A DNA stretch of 36,871 bases from Paenibacillus fonticola DSM 21315 (GCF_000381905.1 NZ_KB907290.1:1-36871); one strand, 5' to 3'; shown: positions 24,272-33,211, counted from the stretch's first letter. Notes: generated from the letters alone by a model not told the origin. Numbers and translations are program-made.

Positions 24272-25009
24272 TTACACCGCTTCCTGTTTTTTTCGGATAT
24301 AGGTGGATAGTAACATAAACAGGAGAAAATAGCCCAGCAAAATCAACGCGCTGCTCCACTCCGGCGCTTGGCCGCGAATGATTGCCCAAGCGCCGCCGCC
24401 GAAGTTGAAAGAAGGCAGCCAGTGCGCGATGCGCTGCATGATCCGCGGAAGTATATCGATCGGCATCCACATGCCGCCGCAAATGGCAAGAATCATATAA
24501 ACGGCATTGCTGACCCCGCTTGCGGTATCGACCCGTTTCATCGTGCCAACCAGGGTGCCGAGCGCGAGAAACGGCAGGGAGCCGCCTATAATCCACAGCC
24601 CGCTGAGCAGCCATTGGCTTGGTGCGAGGGAGACGCCGTTAATGAGAAAGCCGGCCAGGAAAATGACGATGATCGAGAACAGATGCATGACGGTCTGACC
24701 GAACATTTTGCCAAAGAAGTAGGTCGTGCCCGGCAGCGGGGTGACCCTCATGAACTTATCCCAGCCGTTCGTCCGCTCCTGGACAAGCCGGATACCGAGG
24801 GTCATAATCGCTGAGCCCATCACGCTAAAAGTGGTCATAGACATGAGATAATGGGCCTGCCACAGTTGGACGTCATCGGCTCCGGTGTTGAAAACTCTCG
24901 TGAAAATGAAGTAAAACGCAATAGGCATCGCCAAAGACCAAAATACATAAAAAGGATTTCGCAAAATCCGCATCATTTCTACCTTGCATTGCAGTCCGAT
25001 AATTTTCAT
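24272..25009 (-). CDS. ABC-2 type transporter permease, YvfS-like
   Basis: A 245-residue membrane protein with about six hydrophobic segments, e.g. NPFYVFWSLAMPIAFYFIF, LMSMTTFSVMGSAIMTLG and a final ALILLGYFLLFMLLSTYI. This is typical of ABC-2 exporter permeases. It starts by a 4-base ATGA overlap with the upstream ATPase gene. The substrate is unknown; the family includes drug, antibiotic and lipid exporters. Confidence 0.9.
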   Translation of the reverse strand: MKIIGLQCKVEMMRILRNPFYVFWSLAMPIAFYFIFTRVFNTGADDVQLWQAHYLMSMTTFSVMGSAIMTLGIRLVQERTNGWDKFMRVTPLPGTTYFFGKMFGQTVMHLFSIIVIFLAGFLINGVSLAPSQWLLSGLWIIGGSLPFLALGTLVGTMKRVDTASGVSNAVYMILAICGGMWMPIDILPRIMQRIAHWLPSFNFGGGAWAIIRGQAPEWSSALILLGYFLLFMLLSTYIRKKQEAV

Positions 25010-25953
25010 GATGATTTCGCCTCCCCAGCTGACATCGTTAATTGTTCAAAAGCTTCGTCCAGCCGCCCCTGGTCGATCCGGATATCGTGAACCGGCAGCT
25101 GTTCGGCGAAAATGGCCGCCAGCGCCTCGTCCGTATCATCGGTGCTGACATAGATGCGTCCGTCTTTGTCGTAGCAGTCCAGAACAGGGGGAAGTTTCAT
25201 CAGCCGTTCACGGAGATCGGGGCTGTCCTCGTTGGATGTGAAAGAGATGGTGCGCTTTACGATTTGGAACTTGATCTGTTCCGGCGTGCCGTCGGCCGCA
25301 AGCTTTCCCTGGTTGAACAGCAGGATGCGGTCTGCGATATCGTCGGCCTCCTGCAGGTAATGGGTGGTGAACAGAATCGTACGGCCTTCATCGGCCAACC
25401 GTCCGACATGGTCCCAAAAACGGCGGCGCGCGGCAATGTCGAGCCCGACGGTCGGCTCATCGAAGAAGACAAGCTCGGGATTGCCGGCCATTGCCAAGGC
25501 GAAGCCGAGACTGCGTTTCTGGCCGCCGGACAGCTTCTCCCCGTAGCGGTTCAGATCGGATTTGCTGAGTCCCGTCAGTTCGATGAGAGAATCCATATCC
25601 AGGGGAGCGGGGTAATAGGACCGAAACAATGCCAGTAATTCCCGCACCTTGAGCTTATCCATGAAGTTGACTTCCTGCAGCATCGTGCCGATTCTTTCCC
25701 GTATTTTGCGGTCTTTCGGCTGCCCGCCAAACAGCCGGACCGTTCCCTCCGTCGGCTCCAGCAGGCCGAGCATCATGGATAAGGCCGTCGTCTTGCCTGC
25801 TCCGTTTGGTCCGAGGATGGCGACGATGGAGCCTTTGGCGATTTGAAAAGATATGCCGTCAACGGCTTTTTTGTCTTTAAACGATTTGGTGACATGGTTC
25901 ATCTCAATAATGATATTTGCATTTGTATTTGCATTCGCATTCGTTGCATTCAT
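25006..25953 (-). CDS. ABC exporter ATP-binding protein, YvfR-like
   Basis: A 315-residue ATPase. Walker A LGPNGAGKTT is near 48-57, signature LSGGQKR at 141-147, Walker B LVFFDEPTVGLD at 161-172, and an H-loop in FTTHYLQEADD. The C-terminal ~90 residues resemble the regulatory extension of drug-export ATPases. The start is ATG 25953 with GAGG upstream. The first ~14 residues are an Asn/Ala/Thr run coded by repeats of AATGCA/AATACA-type hexamers before the conserved fold begins. It is the first gene of the ATPase-permease-kinase-regulator operon. Confidence 0.93.
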   Translation of the reverse strand: MNATNANANTNANIIIEMNHVTKSFKDKKAVDGISFQIAKGSIVAILGPNGAGKTTALSMMLGLLEPTEGTVRLFGGQPKDRKIRERIGTMLQEVNFMDKLKVRELLALFRSYYPAPLDMDSLIELTGLSKSDLNRYGEKLSGGQKRSLGFALAMAGNPELVFFDEPTVGLDIAARRRFWDHVGRLADEGRTILFTTHYLQEADDIADRILLFNQGKLAADGTPEQIKFQIVKRTISFTSNEDSPDLRERLMKLPPVLDCYDKDGRIYVSTDDTDEALAAIFAEQLPVHDIRIDQGRLDEAFEQLTMSAGEAKSS

Positions 25954-26031
25954 GAAGGATCGCCTCGCTTTTTTTTATCATGCGGTATTCCTGTTTAAGT
26001 TCATGATAGAAGAATGCGGTGGAAGGCCGTT

Positions 26032-26071
26032 AGTATGGACTGTCATGAATTTCAGGTGACAATTGTCACCT
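26032..26071 (-). promoter_or_regulatory. 18-bp palindrome over a possible promoter of the exporter operon
   Basis: AGGTGACAATTGTCACCT (26054-26071) is a perfect 18-bp palindrome about 100 bases upstream of the ATPase start. On the minus strand its TTGTCA is one base from a consensus -35. A weak -10 (CATACT) lies 19 bases further. A regulator bound here would overlap polymerase. The DesR-like regulator is the obvious candidate, but this is inference. Confidence 0.5.
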
Positions 26072-26124
26072 TAACAGTCGGGAGGGGCCAGCAGTTGGGC
26101 GGATAGCAACAGAAAAGGAGCATT

Positions 26125-26295
26125 ATGGTATGGCAAGGGGCAAGGCAAAGGCATGGCGCGGCACGGCATGGGAGGGCAGGTAAGGTATGGTAAGGTAAGG
26201 TATAGCAAGGTATAGCAAGCTAGGGCATGGTACGGGATGGGGCGGAACGGCATGGCATGGGAGGGTAAGGGCATGGCACGGCAAGGCCATGGCGA
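26125..26295. repeat. Degenerate pentanucleotide repeat tract
   Basis: About 170 bases are built of five-base words of the forms GGTAA, GGCAT, GGTAT and GGCAA (e.g. AGGTA AGGTA TGGTA AGGTA AGGTA TAGCA). The top strand is strongly G-rich and C-poor. The bottom strand reads as Pro/Leu/Tyr/His-rich in more than one frame, an artefact of the repeat. No gene is present between 25954 and 26355. Confidence 0.8.
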
Positions 26296-26355
26296 TGAGC
26301 GAACATATTGTACTCATGTTTATTTTAATTGTTCAATTATCTAAATGGATTTATA

Positions 26356-26809
26356 GCAGGCCTGTTGATTTAACAAAAAATGGATAAAAAGGGCCGCCAA
26401 CTGGGTAATCGATTGTATACCACTACTCTCGACCTAGGAGGCGACCTCATGAACAACCCTGTCATTTTAGCAACCAGCCTAAAGCGGATTTCTGCTGGGA
26501 AAATCGCTGAAATATATAAGCTTCGCTGGCAAATTGAAGTATTCTTCCGTTGGATTAAACAGCATTTAGATGTCCCTGCGTTATTCGGTACGACGCCCAA
26601 TGCGGTATACAGCCAACTATAAATCGCTTTATTGGTCTATGTGTTGTTAAAGAGTGTTTATGATGAAATTCATCCGAATGTGCCTATCTTTAACACTCTC
26701 TCTTTTGTCAATTTTACTCGCCGACTTAGTCTGCAACTTTTGCCTGCTGACTGGGTTGTATTGCTCTATCAATACAGGATTCCAAAATACGGATAATCAA
26801 CAGGCCTGC
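26356..26809 (+). mobile_element. Internally deleted IS4-family element with intact inverted ends
   Basis: The 454-bp element is bounded by perfect 15-bp inverted repeats GCAGGCCTGTTGATT (26356-26370) and AATCAACAGGCCTGC (26795-26809). Between them lies only the C-terminal third of an IS4-type transposase. Full IS4-family elements are usually ~1.4-1.6 kb, so most of the transposase is missing, with the deletion joined about 10-25 bases inside the left end. No obvious target duplication flanks it. The following 26810-26949 shows no gene. Confidence 0.85.
26380..26796 (+). pseudogene. IS4-family transposase remnant
   Basis: The frame carries the IS4 Y-R-E-K signature: in IYKLRWQIEVFFRWIKQHL, Y, R, E and K are spaced 2-3-6. 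An in-frame TAA at 26620-26622 interrupts it. The same frame continues as a plausible transposase tail (ALLVYVLLKSVYDEIHPN) to a stop at 26794-26796 that overlaps the right inverted repeat. The N-terminal catalytic residues are absent, so it cannot be active. Confidence 0.88.
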
Positions 26810-26949
26810 AAGCAATCCAATTAATTATGCTTTTGGCGATATACTGCATATTTTAAATACAACAAATCCAGTTAGTTTATGTATTTAGCTGTATTCAAGC
26901 AGTATTCAACCTTCCAAGCTATACAGCAGCATCCAGGCTCATCCAATCT

Positions 26950-29463
26950 TTATCCCTTCACGATGATCTCTTTATCAATAAATGTATGAGGCACTTGCAG
27001 CCTCAATTCCTGAGTTTCAGAATCGTACTTCCACTCCCCTCCTACTTCAGTCAATTTAACCTGGTCACTGGAATTATTCACAAAAATATCTCGAGGTACA
27101 AATTTCATCAGCTTCACATTCAAGGCAAGGGTTTCCCTTGCAGCAGACTGAGACTGCTCTGCTACTCCTGACGCAGCTCCCCGCTTCGCTATCGGTAATT
27201 CCTTCACCTCATACTTCAGCTGCAATGATAGCATATCCTCGCCAGATTTAACTTTGACCGTTAGAAGGTTATACGATCCGCTCTCATACGCGTATGTCCG
27301 GGCATCATCTGCATACCATTGTCCTGAAGATTCGCTTCGATGTGCTGGAGCATATACGCTAAGTGCGATCTCTGCCTGCTCGTCCAGCGTTGGTTTCCAA
27401 TGCTGCTCGGCCTCGGCCAGCTCCGGAATGATCGCCCCCGCCTTCACGTAAATCGGCATCACCTCAAGCGGAGCCAGTGCTAATATATGGCGGCCGCCAG
27501 TCAATCTCTCTCCGCTCCAATAATTGATCCATTCCCCTTCAGGCAGATATACCGCACGAGATTCCGTACCAGGGCGGAGTATGGGAGCTACGAGCAGGCT
27601 GCTTCCGACCATGAATTGATCGCAGAGATTATAAACGTTGCGGTCATGCGGATACTCCAGGATGAGCGGGCGCATCACTGGTAAGCCTGTCTTATATGCC
27701 TCATAAAACAGGGTATAGAGATACGGCAGGAAGCGGTAACGCAAGCGGATATACTTCCGGCAAATTTCCTCGATTTCCGGGCCAAAGGCCCATGGCTCCT
27801 GGTAAACCGATTCAAGGACGCTATGATTGCGGCAGAACGGAAAGAATGCACCTGCCTGCATCCAGCGCGCCAGCAGCTCCGGGGTCGCATCATGGCTGAA
27901 GCCCCCAATGTCCGGCCCGGCAAACGGCTGGCCCGATAAGCCCAGGTTCAACACCATAGGAATTGACATAGCCAGATGCTCCCAATAGCTGCGGTTATCG
28001 CCAGTCCATGTCGCAGCGTACTTCTGGACACCCGCATAACCTGCACGTGTGACAACAAAGGGACGTTCCCCTTGCAAATTTCGCTTCAGCCCCTGCTGTG
28101 TAGCCATCGACATTAGCATGCCGTACAGATTATGCAGCTCCCGGTGGGTTTTCGCATCGCCGTCATTCCCGTGGACGACATCAAGATCCATCGTTTTGGA
28201 AGGACTATTAAACACTGACGGCTCATTCATATCATTCCAAATGCCGGCTATTCCAAGCTCTGTATAGTAGCTGTGCTGATCCCCCCACCATGAGCGAACC
28301 TCTTCCTCCGTAAAATCGGGAAACGCACTCGCTCCCGGCCAGACATCGCCAATGAACAGCTCTCCCTCTAATTTGCGGCAAAAATACCCCCTTTGAACCC
28401 CTTCCCGATACGGGAGGTAATTCGGATCCCGCTTGACGCCTGGATCGACGATCGGCACGATGCGAATTCCCATTTCCCGCAGTTCCTGTATCATCTTTCG
28501 CGGATTAGGGAAACGGGTCGGATCGAACGTAAACACCCGATACTCATCCATATAATGAATATCCAGATAAATAACATCGCAAGGAATTCGCTTATCCCGG
28601 AACGTTCGGGCCAGCTCCATTACCTCTTCCTGACTCATATAGCTATAACGGGATTGATGGTATCCGATAGCCCAAGCGGGCGGCAGTTCGATCCGTCCTG
28701 TCAGCTCGCTGTACCTCGAGACGACATCCTTCAATTCAGGGCCATGAATGAAATAATAATCAAGCGTTCCCGTATTTACTTTAAACGTATAAGCCTCGTG
28801 ATCCGAACGCATATCAAATGAGGTGCAGCCTGGATTATCGAGAAAAATGCCGTATACCGGACGATCGTAACGGAAATGAATCAATAACGGAATCGACACA
28901 TACAGACTGCCGATGTCAGGGACATGCGGGTCATAAACGTCCGAATTCCATAGCTCATAGCTCTCGCCATTTTTATCTAAGAAGCCTGTATTCTCACCCA
29001 ATCCGTAAATATGCGTGCCCGGCTCCATCCTTCTCCGAGAGCCAAATTCCCCACGCGCAGCCCGAAAGGTTTCGATTTCACTGGAAATAAGCTCTCCAGC
29101 CGCATTAAAAAAATCGAGGCGTCCATCATTTTTGTGAACAACCGCCGTAAGCTCGGGCAGCACCAATCTGTAAGCCTCTAAGGTCTCTTCCAATGATACA
29201 TTAACACTCCTATAAGCCTCCTGCTGAATAGCGATCGTAGAGCGCAAATCCATTTGATGATCAAGCAGCAGCTTGATCCGAATGATCTGTTCATTGACGG
29301 GCTGTATCATAATCGACGCATTCTCGCCCTGAAATAAGTAGGCACCCTGTACCTCTCGATATGAACTAATAGAGCCAAGAAACATAGAGCCTGCATCACT
29401 AACAACAGACGCAATAGATTTCAGCTCCACTTTATCTGGATGAATCGTTTCACTAGTTTTCAT
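26950..29463 (-). CDS. GH31 family alpha-glycosidase
   Basis: An 837-residue glycoside hydrolase of family 31, acting on alpha-glucosides or alpha-xylosides. The order is an N-terminal beta-sandwich (about 20-250), a catalytic barrel (about 260-600) and a C-terminal beta region with RPLILEYPHD. The nucleophile is Asp411 in GIWNDMNEPSVF and the likely acid/base is Asp489 in TWTGDNRSYW. No signal peptide is seen, so it is probably cytoplasmic and works on imported oligosaccharides. It is the last gene of the lipoprotein-permease-permease series on this strand, so its substrate is likely brought in by that importer. The ribosome site AAAGGGA is somewhat far from ATG 29463. Confidence 0.93.
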   Translation of the reverse strand: MKTSETIHPDKVELKSIASVVSDAGSMFLGSISSYREVQGAYLFQGENASIMIQPVNEQIIRIKLLLDHQMDLRSTIAIQQEAYRSVNVSLEETLEAYRLVLPELTAVVHKNDGRLDFFNAAGELISSEIETFRAARGEFGSRRRMEPGTHIYGLGENTGFLDKNGESYELWNSDVYDPHVPDIGSLYVSIPLLIHFRYDRPVYGIFLDNPGCTSFDMRSDHEAYTFKVNTGTLDYYFIHGPELKDVVSRYSELTGRIELPPAWAIGYHQSRYSYMSQEEVMELARTFRDKRIPCDVIYLDIHYMDEYRVFTFDPTRFPNPRKMIQELREMGIRIVPIVDPGVKRDPNYLPYREGVQRGYFCRKLEGELFIGDVWPGASAFPDFTEEEVRSWWGDQHSYYTELGIAGIWNDMNEPSVFNSPSKTMDLDVVHGNDGDAKTHRELHNLYGMLMSMATQQGLKRNLQGERPFVVTRAGYAGVQKYAATWTGDNRSYWEHLAMSIPMVLNLGLSGQPFAGPDIGGFSHDATPELLARWMQAGAFFPFCRNHSVLESVYQEPWAFGPEIEEICRKYIRLRYRFLPYLYTLFYEAYKTGLPVMRPLILEYPHDRNVYNLCDQFMVGSSLLVAPILRPGTESRAVYLPEGEWINYWSGERLTGGRHILALAPLEVMPIYVKAGAIIPELAEAEQHWKPTLDEQAEIALSVYAPAHRSESSGQWYADDARTYAYESGSYNLLTVKVKSGEDMLSLQLKYEVKELPIAKRGAASGVAEQSQSAARETLALNVKLMKFVPRDIFVNNSSDQVKLTEVGGEWKYDSETQELRLQVPHTFIDKEIIVKG

Positions 29464-29542
29464 AATAGTAAGTAGTCCCTTTCTAATCGATAATGATTGC
29501 TTTATTCCCGTTACCTGATGCTAGCCTAATACCGCCTGATGC

Positions 29543-29580
29543 AGCCCGTACCGGCGATGATAAGCCGCGCTAACCGGGCT
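29543..29580 (-). other. Possible intercistronic hairpin before GH31
   Basis: AGCCCG (29543-29548) and CGGGCT (29575-29580) could pair, with an inner CGGC/GCCG pairing. There is no T-tract. It may process or stabilise mRNA between the permease and glycosidase genes. Confidence 0.3.
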
Positions 29581-29586
29581 AACCCG

Positions 29587-30471
29587 TTACCCTTTGACGG
29601 AGCCAAGCGTAATACCCTTAATGAAATATCGTTGGAAGAACGGGTAAATGACAAGCAGCGGAAGCATCGAAATAAATATTTTGGCTGCATTCAAGGTTTG
29701 GTTCGATGAGCTGCTTAAGCGCTTAGCTGATTCTGCATCGATCTTCGATGGATCGACCACAACCGTGACCTGACGGATATAGGATTGCAGCGGATAATTC
29801 TCATTTTTCGTCATCAATACTAAAGCTTGAAAAAACTCATTCCAGTGATAAACAATGGTGAAAACGAGAATTGTGGCAATGACCGGCATGGATAAAGGCA
29901 GGAATATATTAAACAACGTGCGCCATGGTCCAGCCCCGTCCACCAAAGCAGATTCTTCCATTTCCTTCGGCAAATTCCGATAGAAGTTCATGACCAGAAT
30001 GACATTAAACACCGGCAGTCCTCCGCCCAGCACCAAGCCCCAAATATTGTTGACCATCCCCAGGGATTTCATCGTCATGTACCACGGCACGAGCCCGCCG
30101 TTAAACAGCATGACAAAAATAAGCATCCACATGACAATGTTCCGCGATCTGAATTGCTTGGAGGTCTTCGAGAGCGGATACGCCATCAGAACGATGACGA
30201 ACAATGTGATTAACGTTCCATAAAGCACGCGCTGCACAGATATGAAAAACGATTTAAAAAATTGCTGGTCCGCTATAATCATTTCATAAGAGGATAACGT
30301 GAACCCTTTGGGCCAAAGAAATACTTCTCCCGCCCCTGCGGCAGCCTTATCGCTCAAAGAGATGACAAACGTGTACCATACCGGATAGACGCATAGCAGC
30401 GTAATCACAACTAGCAATAATATGTTAAGACCATTCAACACTCTGGAAGGAACCGATCGATCCTCTACCAT
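29587..30471 (-). CDS. Sugar ABC transporter permease, LplC/AraQ-like
   Basis: A membrane permease of ~294 residues of the CUT1 class, with about six helices. The EAA loop that docks the ATPase is visible as EESALVDGAGPWRTLFNIFLPLS. Length and the C-terminal FFQRYFIKGITLGSVKG match LplC/YtcP-type proteins. The frame opens at 30477, but AGGAGG favours ATG 30471 (eight-base spacing). It lies 13-19 bases downstream of the partner permease gene. No ATPase is nearby; an MsmX-type shared ATPase is expected. Confidence 0.93.
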   Translation of the reverse strand: MVEDRSVPSRVLNGLNILLLVVITLLCVYPVWYTFVISLSDKAAAGAGEVFLWPKGFTLSSYEMIIADQQFFKSFFISVQRVLYGTLITLFVIVLMAYPLSKTSKQFRSRNIVMWMLIFVMLFNGGLVPWYMTMKSLGMVNNIWGLVLGGGLPVFNVILVMNFYRNLPKEMEESALVDGAGPWRTLFNIFLPLSMPVIATILVFTIVYHWNEFFQALVLMTKNENYPLQSYIRQVTVVVDPSKIDAESAKRLSSSSNQTLNAAKIFISMLPLLVIYPFFQRYFIKGITLGSVKG

Positions 30472-30489
30472 CCTCATCCCCTCCTTCTA

Positions 30490-31380
30490 TTAAAAAATCC
30501 GATAGTTGGCAAATCGATAGGCCAAGGTGTACGAAATCGAAATCAGGAACAGACCGACAACGGATTTCAGCAAGCCGACCGCGGTAGCTAAGCCATATTG
30601 CATATTAATCAAACCGACCCGGTACACCCAGGTGTCAATAATATCCCCCGTCGAATACACCATAGGATTGTAAAGGTTAAAAATTTGGTCAAACCCCGCG
30701 TTCAAAATATTCCCAAGGCTCAGTGTGCCCAGCAATACAGCAACCGGCAGCACACTCGGCAGTGTAATGCTGATGAGCCGCCTAAATTGAGAAGCCCCGT
30801 CAATGGCTGCAGCTTCATACATTTCCGGATTAATCGACGTTAAGGCTGCAAAATAGATAATGGCTCCGAAGCCAAACTCCTTCCAAATGTCGCTGCCGAC
30901 CACGAGTGAAGGAAATATTTGCGGACTGGCAAAAAATAAAATCGGTTCAACTCCAAAGAGCGCGAGCAACTGATTCACGAGCCCTGAATACGAGAACAGA
31001 TCGAGCATAATTCCCGCTACGATAACCCAGGACAGAAAGTGAGGCAAATAAACGATTGTCTGCACAGTTCTAGTGAACAGTCTGTTCTTCACTTCATTAA
31101 GCATCAGGGCGAACACCAGCGGCACAATCAAATTCCCCACCATTTTGGCCAAAGCGATCGTAATCGTATTGGCAAAGATCTCCTTGCTGTCATCAAGCTC
31201 AAACATATATTTAAAATTCTCCATGCCGATCCATTCCGATTTCAACAGGCCGATCCCTGGATTGAAATCCTTGAATGCCATCAATATTCCATACATGGGC
31301 AACAGGTTAAAAAAGAATAACCAGACCAGTCCCGGCAGCAGCATCAAATAATAATGGATCACTACCCCTTTGTTTCTCAT
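30490..31380 (-). CDS. Sugar ABC transporter permease, LplB-like
   Basis: A 296-residue CUT1-class permease with about six helices. The N-terminal HYYLMLLPGLVWLFFFNLLPMYG and the EAA-type loop YEAAAIDGASQFRRLISITLPS are typical of LplB/YteP-like proteins. The start is ATG 31380 with AAGGAG eight bases upstream. It pairs with the following LplC-like permease. A hairpin lies between it and the binding-protein gene. Confidence 0.93.
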   Translation of the reverse strand: MRNKGVVIHYYLMLLPGLVWLFFFNLLPMYGILMAFKDFNPGIGLLKSEWIGMENFKYMFELDDSKEIFANTITIALAKMVGNLIVPLVFALMLNEVKNRLFTRTVQTIVYLPHFLSWVIVAGIMLDLFSYSGLVNQLLALFGVEPILFFASPQIFPSLVVGSDIWKEFGFGAIIYFAALTSINPEMYEAAAIDGASQFRRLISITLPSVLPVAVLLGTLSLGNILNAGFDQIFNLYNPMVYSTGDIIDTWVYRVGLINMQYGLATAVGLLKSVVGLFLISISYTLAYRFANYRIF

Positions 31381-31403
31381 ACGCTAATCTCCTTAAGAAG
31401 ATA

Positions 31404-31433
31404 TCAAGACGAGTGATAGAGCACCCGTCTTGA
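31404..31433 (-). other. Hairpin between binding-protein and permease genes
   Basis: TCAAGACGAGTG (31404-31415) and CACCCGTCTTGA (31422-31433) form a 12-bp stem with one G-U pair and a six-base loop. No T-run follows in the minus direction, so it is not a plain terminator. Such hairpins protect the upstream lipoprotein mRNA in other importer operons (known from malE-malF). Confidence 0.65.
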
Positions 31434-31444
31434 GTATTTCGGCA

Positions 31445-33133
31445 TTATTGCAGATCATTGACTTCCTTAGTAATTTGTTCCCCACCCTGGTCATACCATT
31501 TCTTGACAAAGGTATCGAATTCCTCAATCGGAGCGCTGCCCATAATGATTTTCAAGAAAACTTCATCCTCAAGTTTCTCGAGATTAGTCCATCTAGCTTC
31601 CATTGTTTTTGTCTTCGAAGTTGCTATGCTGCGAGTATAGTTGACGTCTGCGTTAACGAACGCGGAACCGCCGTTTAAGTGCGAGTAGACATGGGCGAAG
31701 AAGGCGGCATCCCCGTTGATGTCCCAATACTGGATATCGTAGTTGTCGTAGGGCTCTTTTTTCACATTTTTCGCGTGCTCAGCTACCTCGTAGCCGAAGC
31801 CGTAGTTCACTTTATCAATATCCTCAAGCTTAATTTCTCCCGCCAAATATTTTTCCGTGGAATTAACCGCATACTCAAGCTGATCCCCGTGCCCCGCAAC
31901 GATGAACAGCGGGATTTCCTGCGAGGTCATTTGCTTATCGGCTAGAACCTCCTCATAGCTTGGATCCTTCTCGCTGACGTGGATATTAAGCATTTTTACC
32001 ACGGCTTCGGGATGTTCATAGCCTTTTCTCACCACGATATAAGTACTTCCCGTCGCTTCATTGGAATTGAACTTGCCCTCGGCATTCAGCGGAGCAATAT
32101 AAGGGCGCCAATTGGCTTTCGGATCATTCTTAATGTTGTCCTGCAGGTTGTAAGGAGACCACCATGGCCCGAAGAAAATGCCCGATTTCCCGCTGGTGAT
32201 CAGCTCCTGGGCACTTTTGCGCAAAGCCAGCTCCTTATCGAGAATCCCCTGCGCATACCAATCACGCATCATGATCAGCGCTTGCTTCGTCTCCTCTGTC
32301 GTCGAACCGTACACCGCTTTGCCGTCCTTATCCTTGACCCAAATCCCTGGATAAGCATTGTGCGCGAAGAACAGCGGCGAGAAGTTCATGTAATGATCAC
32401 CAGATGACAGGAAGGTGGAATACAGTGATCCTCCCTGGGAGGTTCCGACAATACCTACCGTGCCTTCCCCGCCGATTTTGTTATCAATAAATGCTTTGGA
32501 AATGTTTTGCAAATCTTCTAATGTTGTTGGTGCCTCAAGCCCGAGTTCATCCAACCAGTCTTTCCGAATCCAAGTAAGCGGCGCTGAAGGAAGCGTCGTC
32601 TCTGGAAACGCATACATTTTACCGTCATAGGTGACGTTATCCAGCAGTCCCGGATTGGAGTTGTAAATATCCTTCAACCGTTCCGCCCCATACTTCTCGT
32701 ACACTTCCGATAAATCGGCCAATTGATCGGCCTTGATCATCTGCTTCAGCTGTGTCTCATTCACCATCATCGCATCCGGCAGGTCGTTGCTGGCAATGGC
32801 CAGACTTACTTTTTGCTCATAATCCGTGCCTTGTGCCGCTTCCCAAGCATGCGTGGTTACAATATTGTACGTATCCTTTAACCAGCGGGTATAAGCATTG
32901 TTCTCCGCCGTATCCTCGTTATCGAATTGATAATTCGGATCCACCGCTCGGCCAATAGAGACTTTAACAGGATCTTTGTAAGCTCCCAACGGATCTATAC
33001 TTACTTCTGCTCCGCCTTCGTTCCCGGTGCTTCCACCGTTTCCGTCTCCGCTATTCGCATCTTTCGAGACGCATCCGCTTAAGCTCGCGATTAAGAATAT
33101 CCCTGCCAAAATGGCTGCCATCTTTCTCTTCAT
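31445..33133 (-). CDS. Extracellular sugar-binding lipoprotein, LplA-like
   Basis: A solute-binding lipoprotein of ~562 residues. A signal peptide with basic KRK and hydrophobic core ends in the lipobox LSGC, with Cys21 as the lipidated residue. A Gly/Ser/Asn-rich tether to about residue 45 follows. The mature part is a family 1-like binding protein (YTRWLKDTYNI, APTTLEDL, motifs near the hinge). The frame opens at 33154, but ATG 33133 follows AAGGGGG at seven bases. It is the first gene of the importer operon. Its large size matches LplA/YtcQ-type proteins for oligosaccharides. The YesMN-like system just upstream probably controls it. Confidence 0.93.
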   Translation of the reverse strand: MKRKMAAILAGIFLIASLSGCVSKDANSGDGNGGSTGNEGGAEVSIDPLGAYKDPVKVSIGRAVDPNYQFDNEDTAENNAYTRWLKDTYNIVTTHAWEAAQGTDYEQKVSLAIASNDLPDAMMVNETQLKQMIKADQLADLSEVYEKYGAERLKDIYNSNPGLLDNVTYDGKMYAFPETTLPSAPLTWIRKDWLDELGLEAPTTLEDLQNISKAFIDNKIGGEGTVGIVGTSQGGSLYSTFLSSGDHYMNFSPLFFAHNAYPGIWVKDKDGKAVYGSTTEETKQALIMMRDWYAQGILDKELALRKSAQELITSGKSGIFFGPWWSPYNLQDNIKNDPKANWRPYIAPLNAEGKFNSNEATGSTYIVVRKGYEHPEAVVKMLNIHVSEKDPSYEEVLADKQMTSQEIPLFIVAGHGDQLEYAVNSTEKYLAGEIKLEDIDKVNYGFGYEVAEHAKNVKKEPYDNYDIQYWDINGDAAFFAHVYSHLNGGSAFVNADVNYTRSIATSKTKTMEARWTNLEKLEDEVFLKIIMGSAPIEEFDTFVKKWYDQGGEQITKEVNDLQ

Positions 33134-33211
33134 TCGTTTGCCCCCTTGATCCATATTGACATCGATATCGATTACACTCTTAATATAACGCGAAGCTATC
33201 CCCTATCGAGA

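Noticed and set aside
23142..25638. Long plus-strand ORFs opposite the kinase and ABC exporter genes
   Set aside because: All are shadows of well-supported minus-strand genes and lack ribosome sites.
26071..26317. Two minus-strand ORFs rich in Pro, Leu, Tyr and His
   Set aside because: They arise from the pentanucleotide repeat in two overlapping frames at once, with no homology-like pattern.
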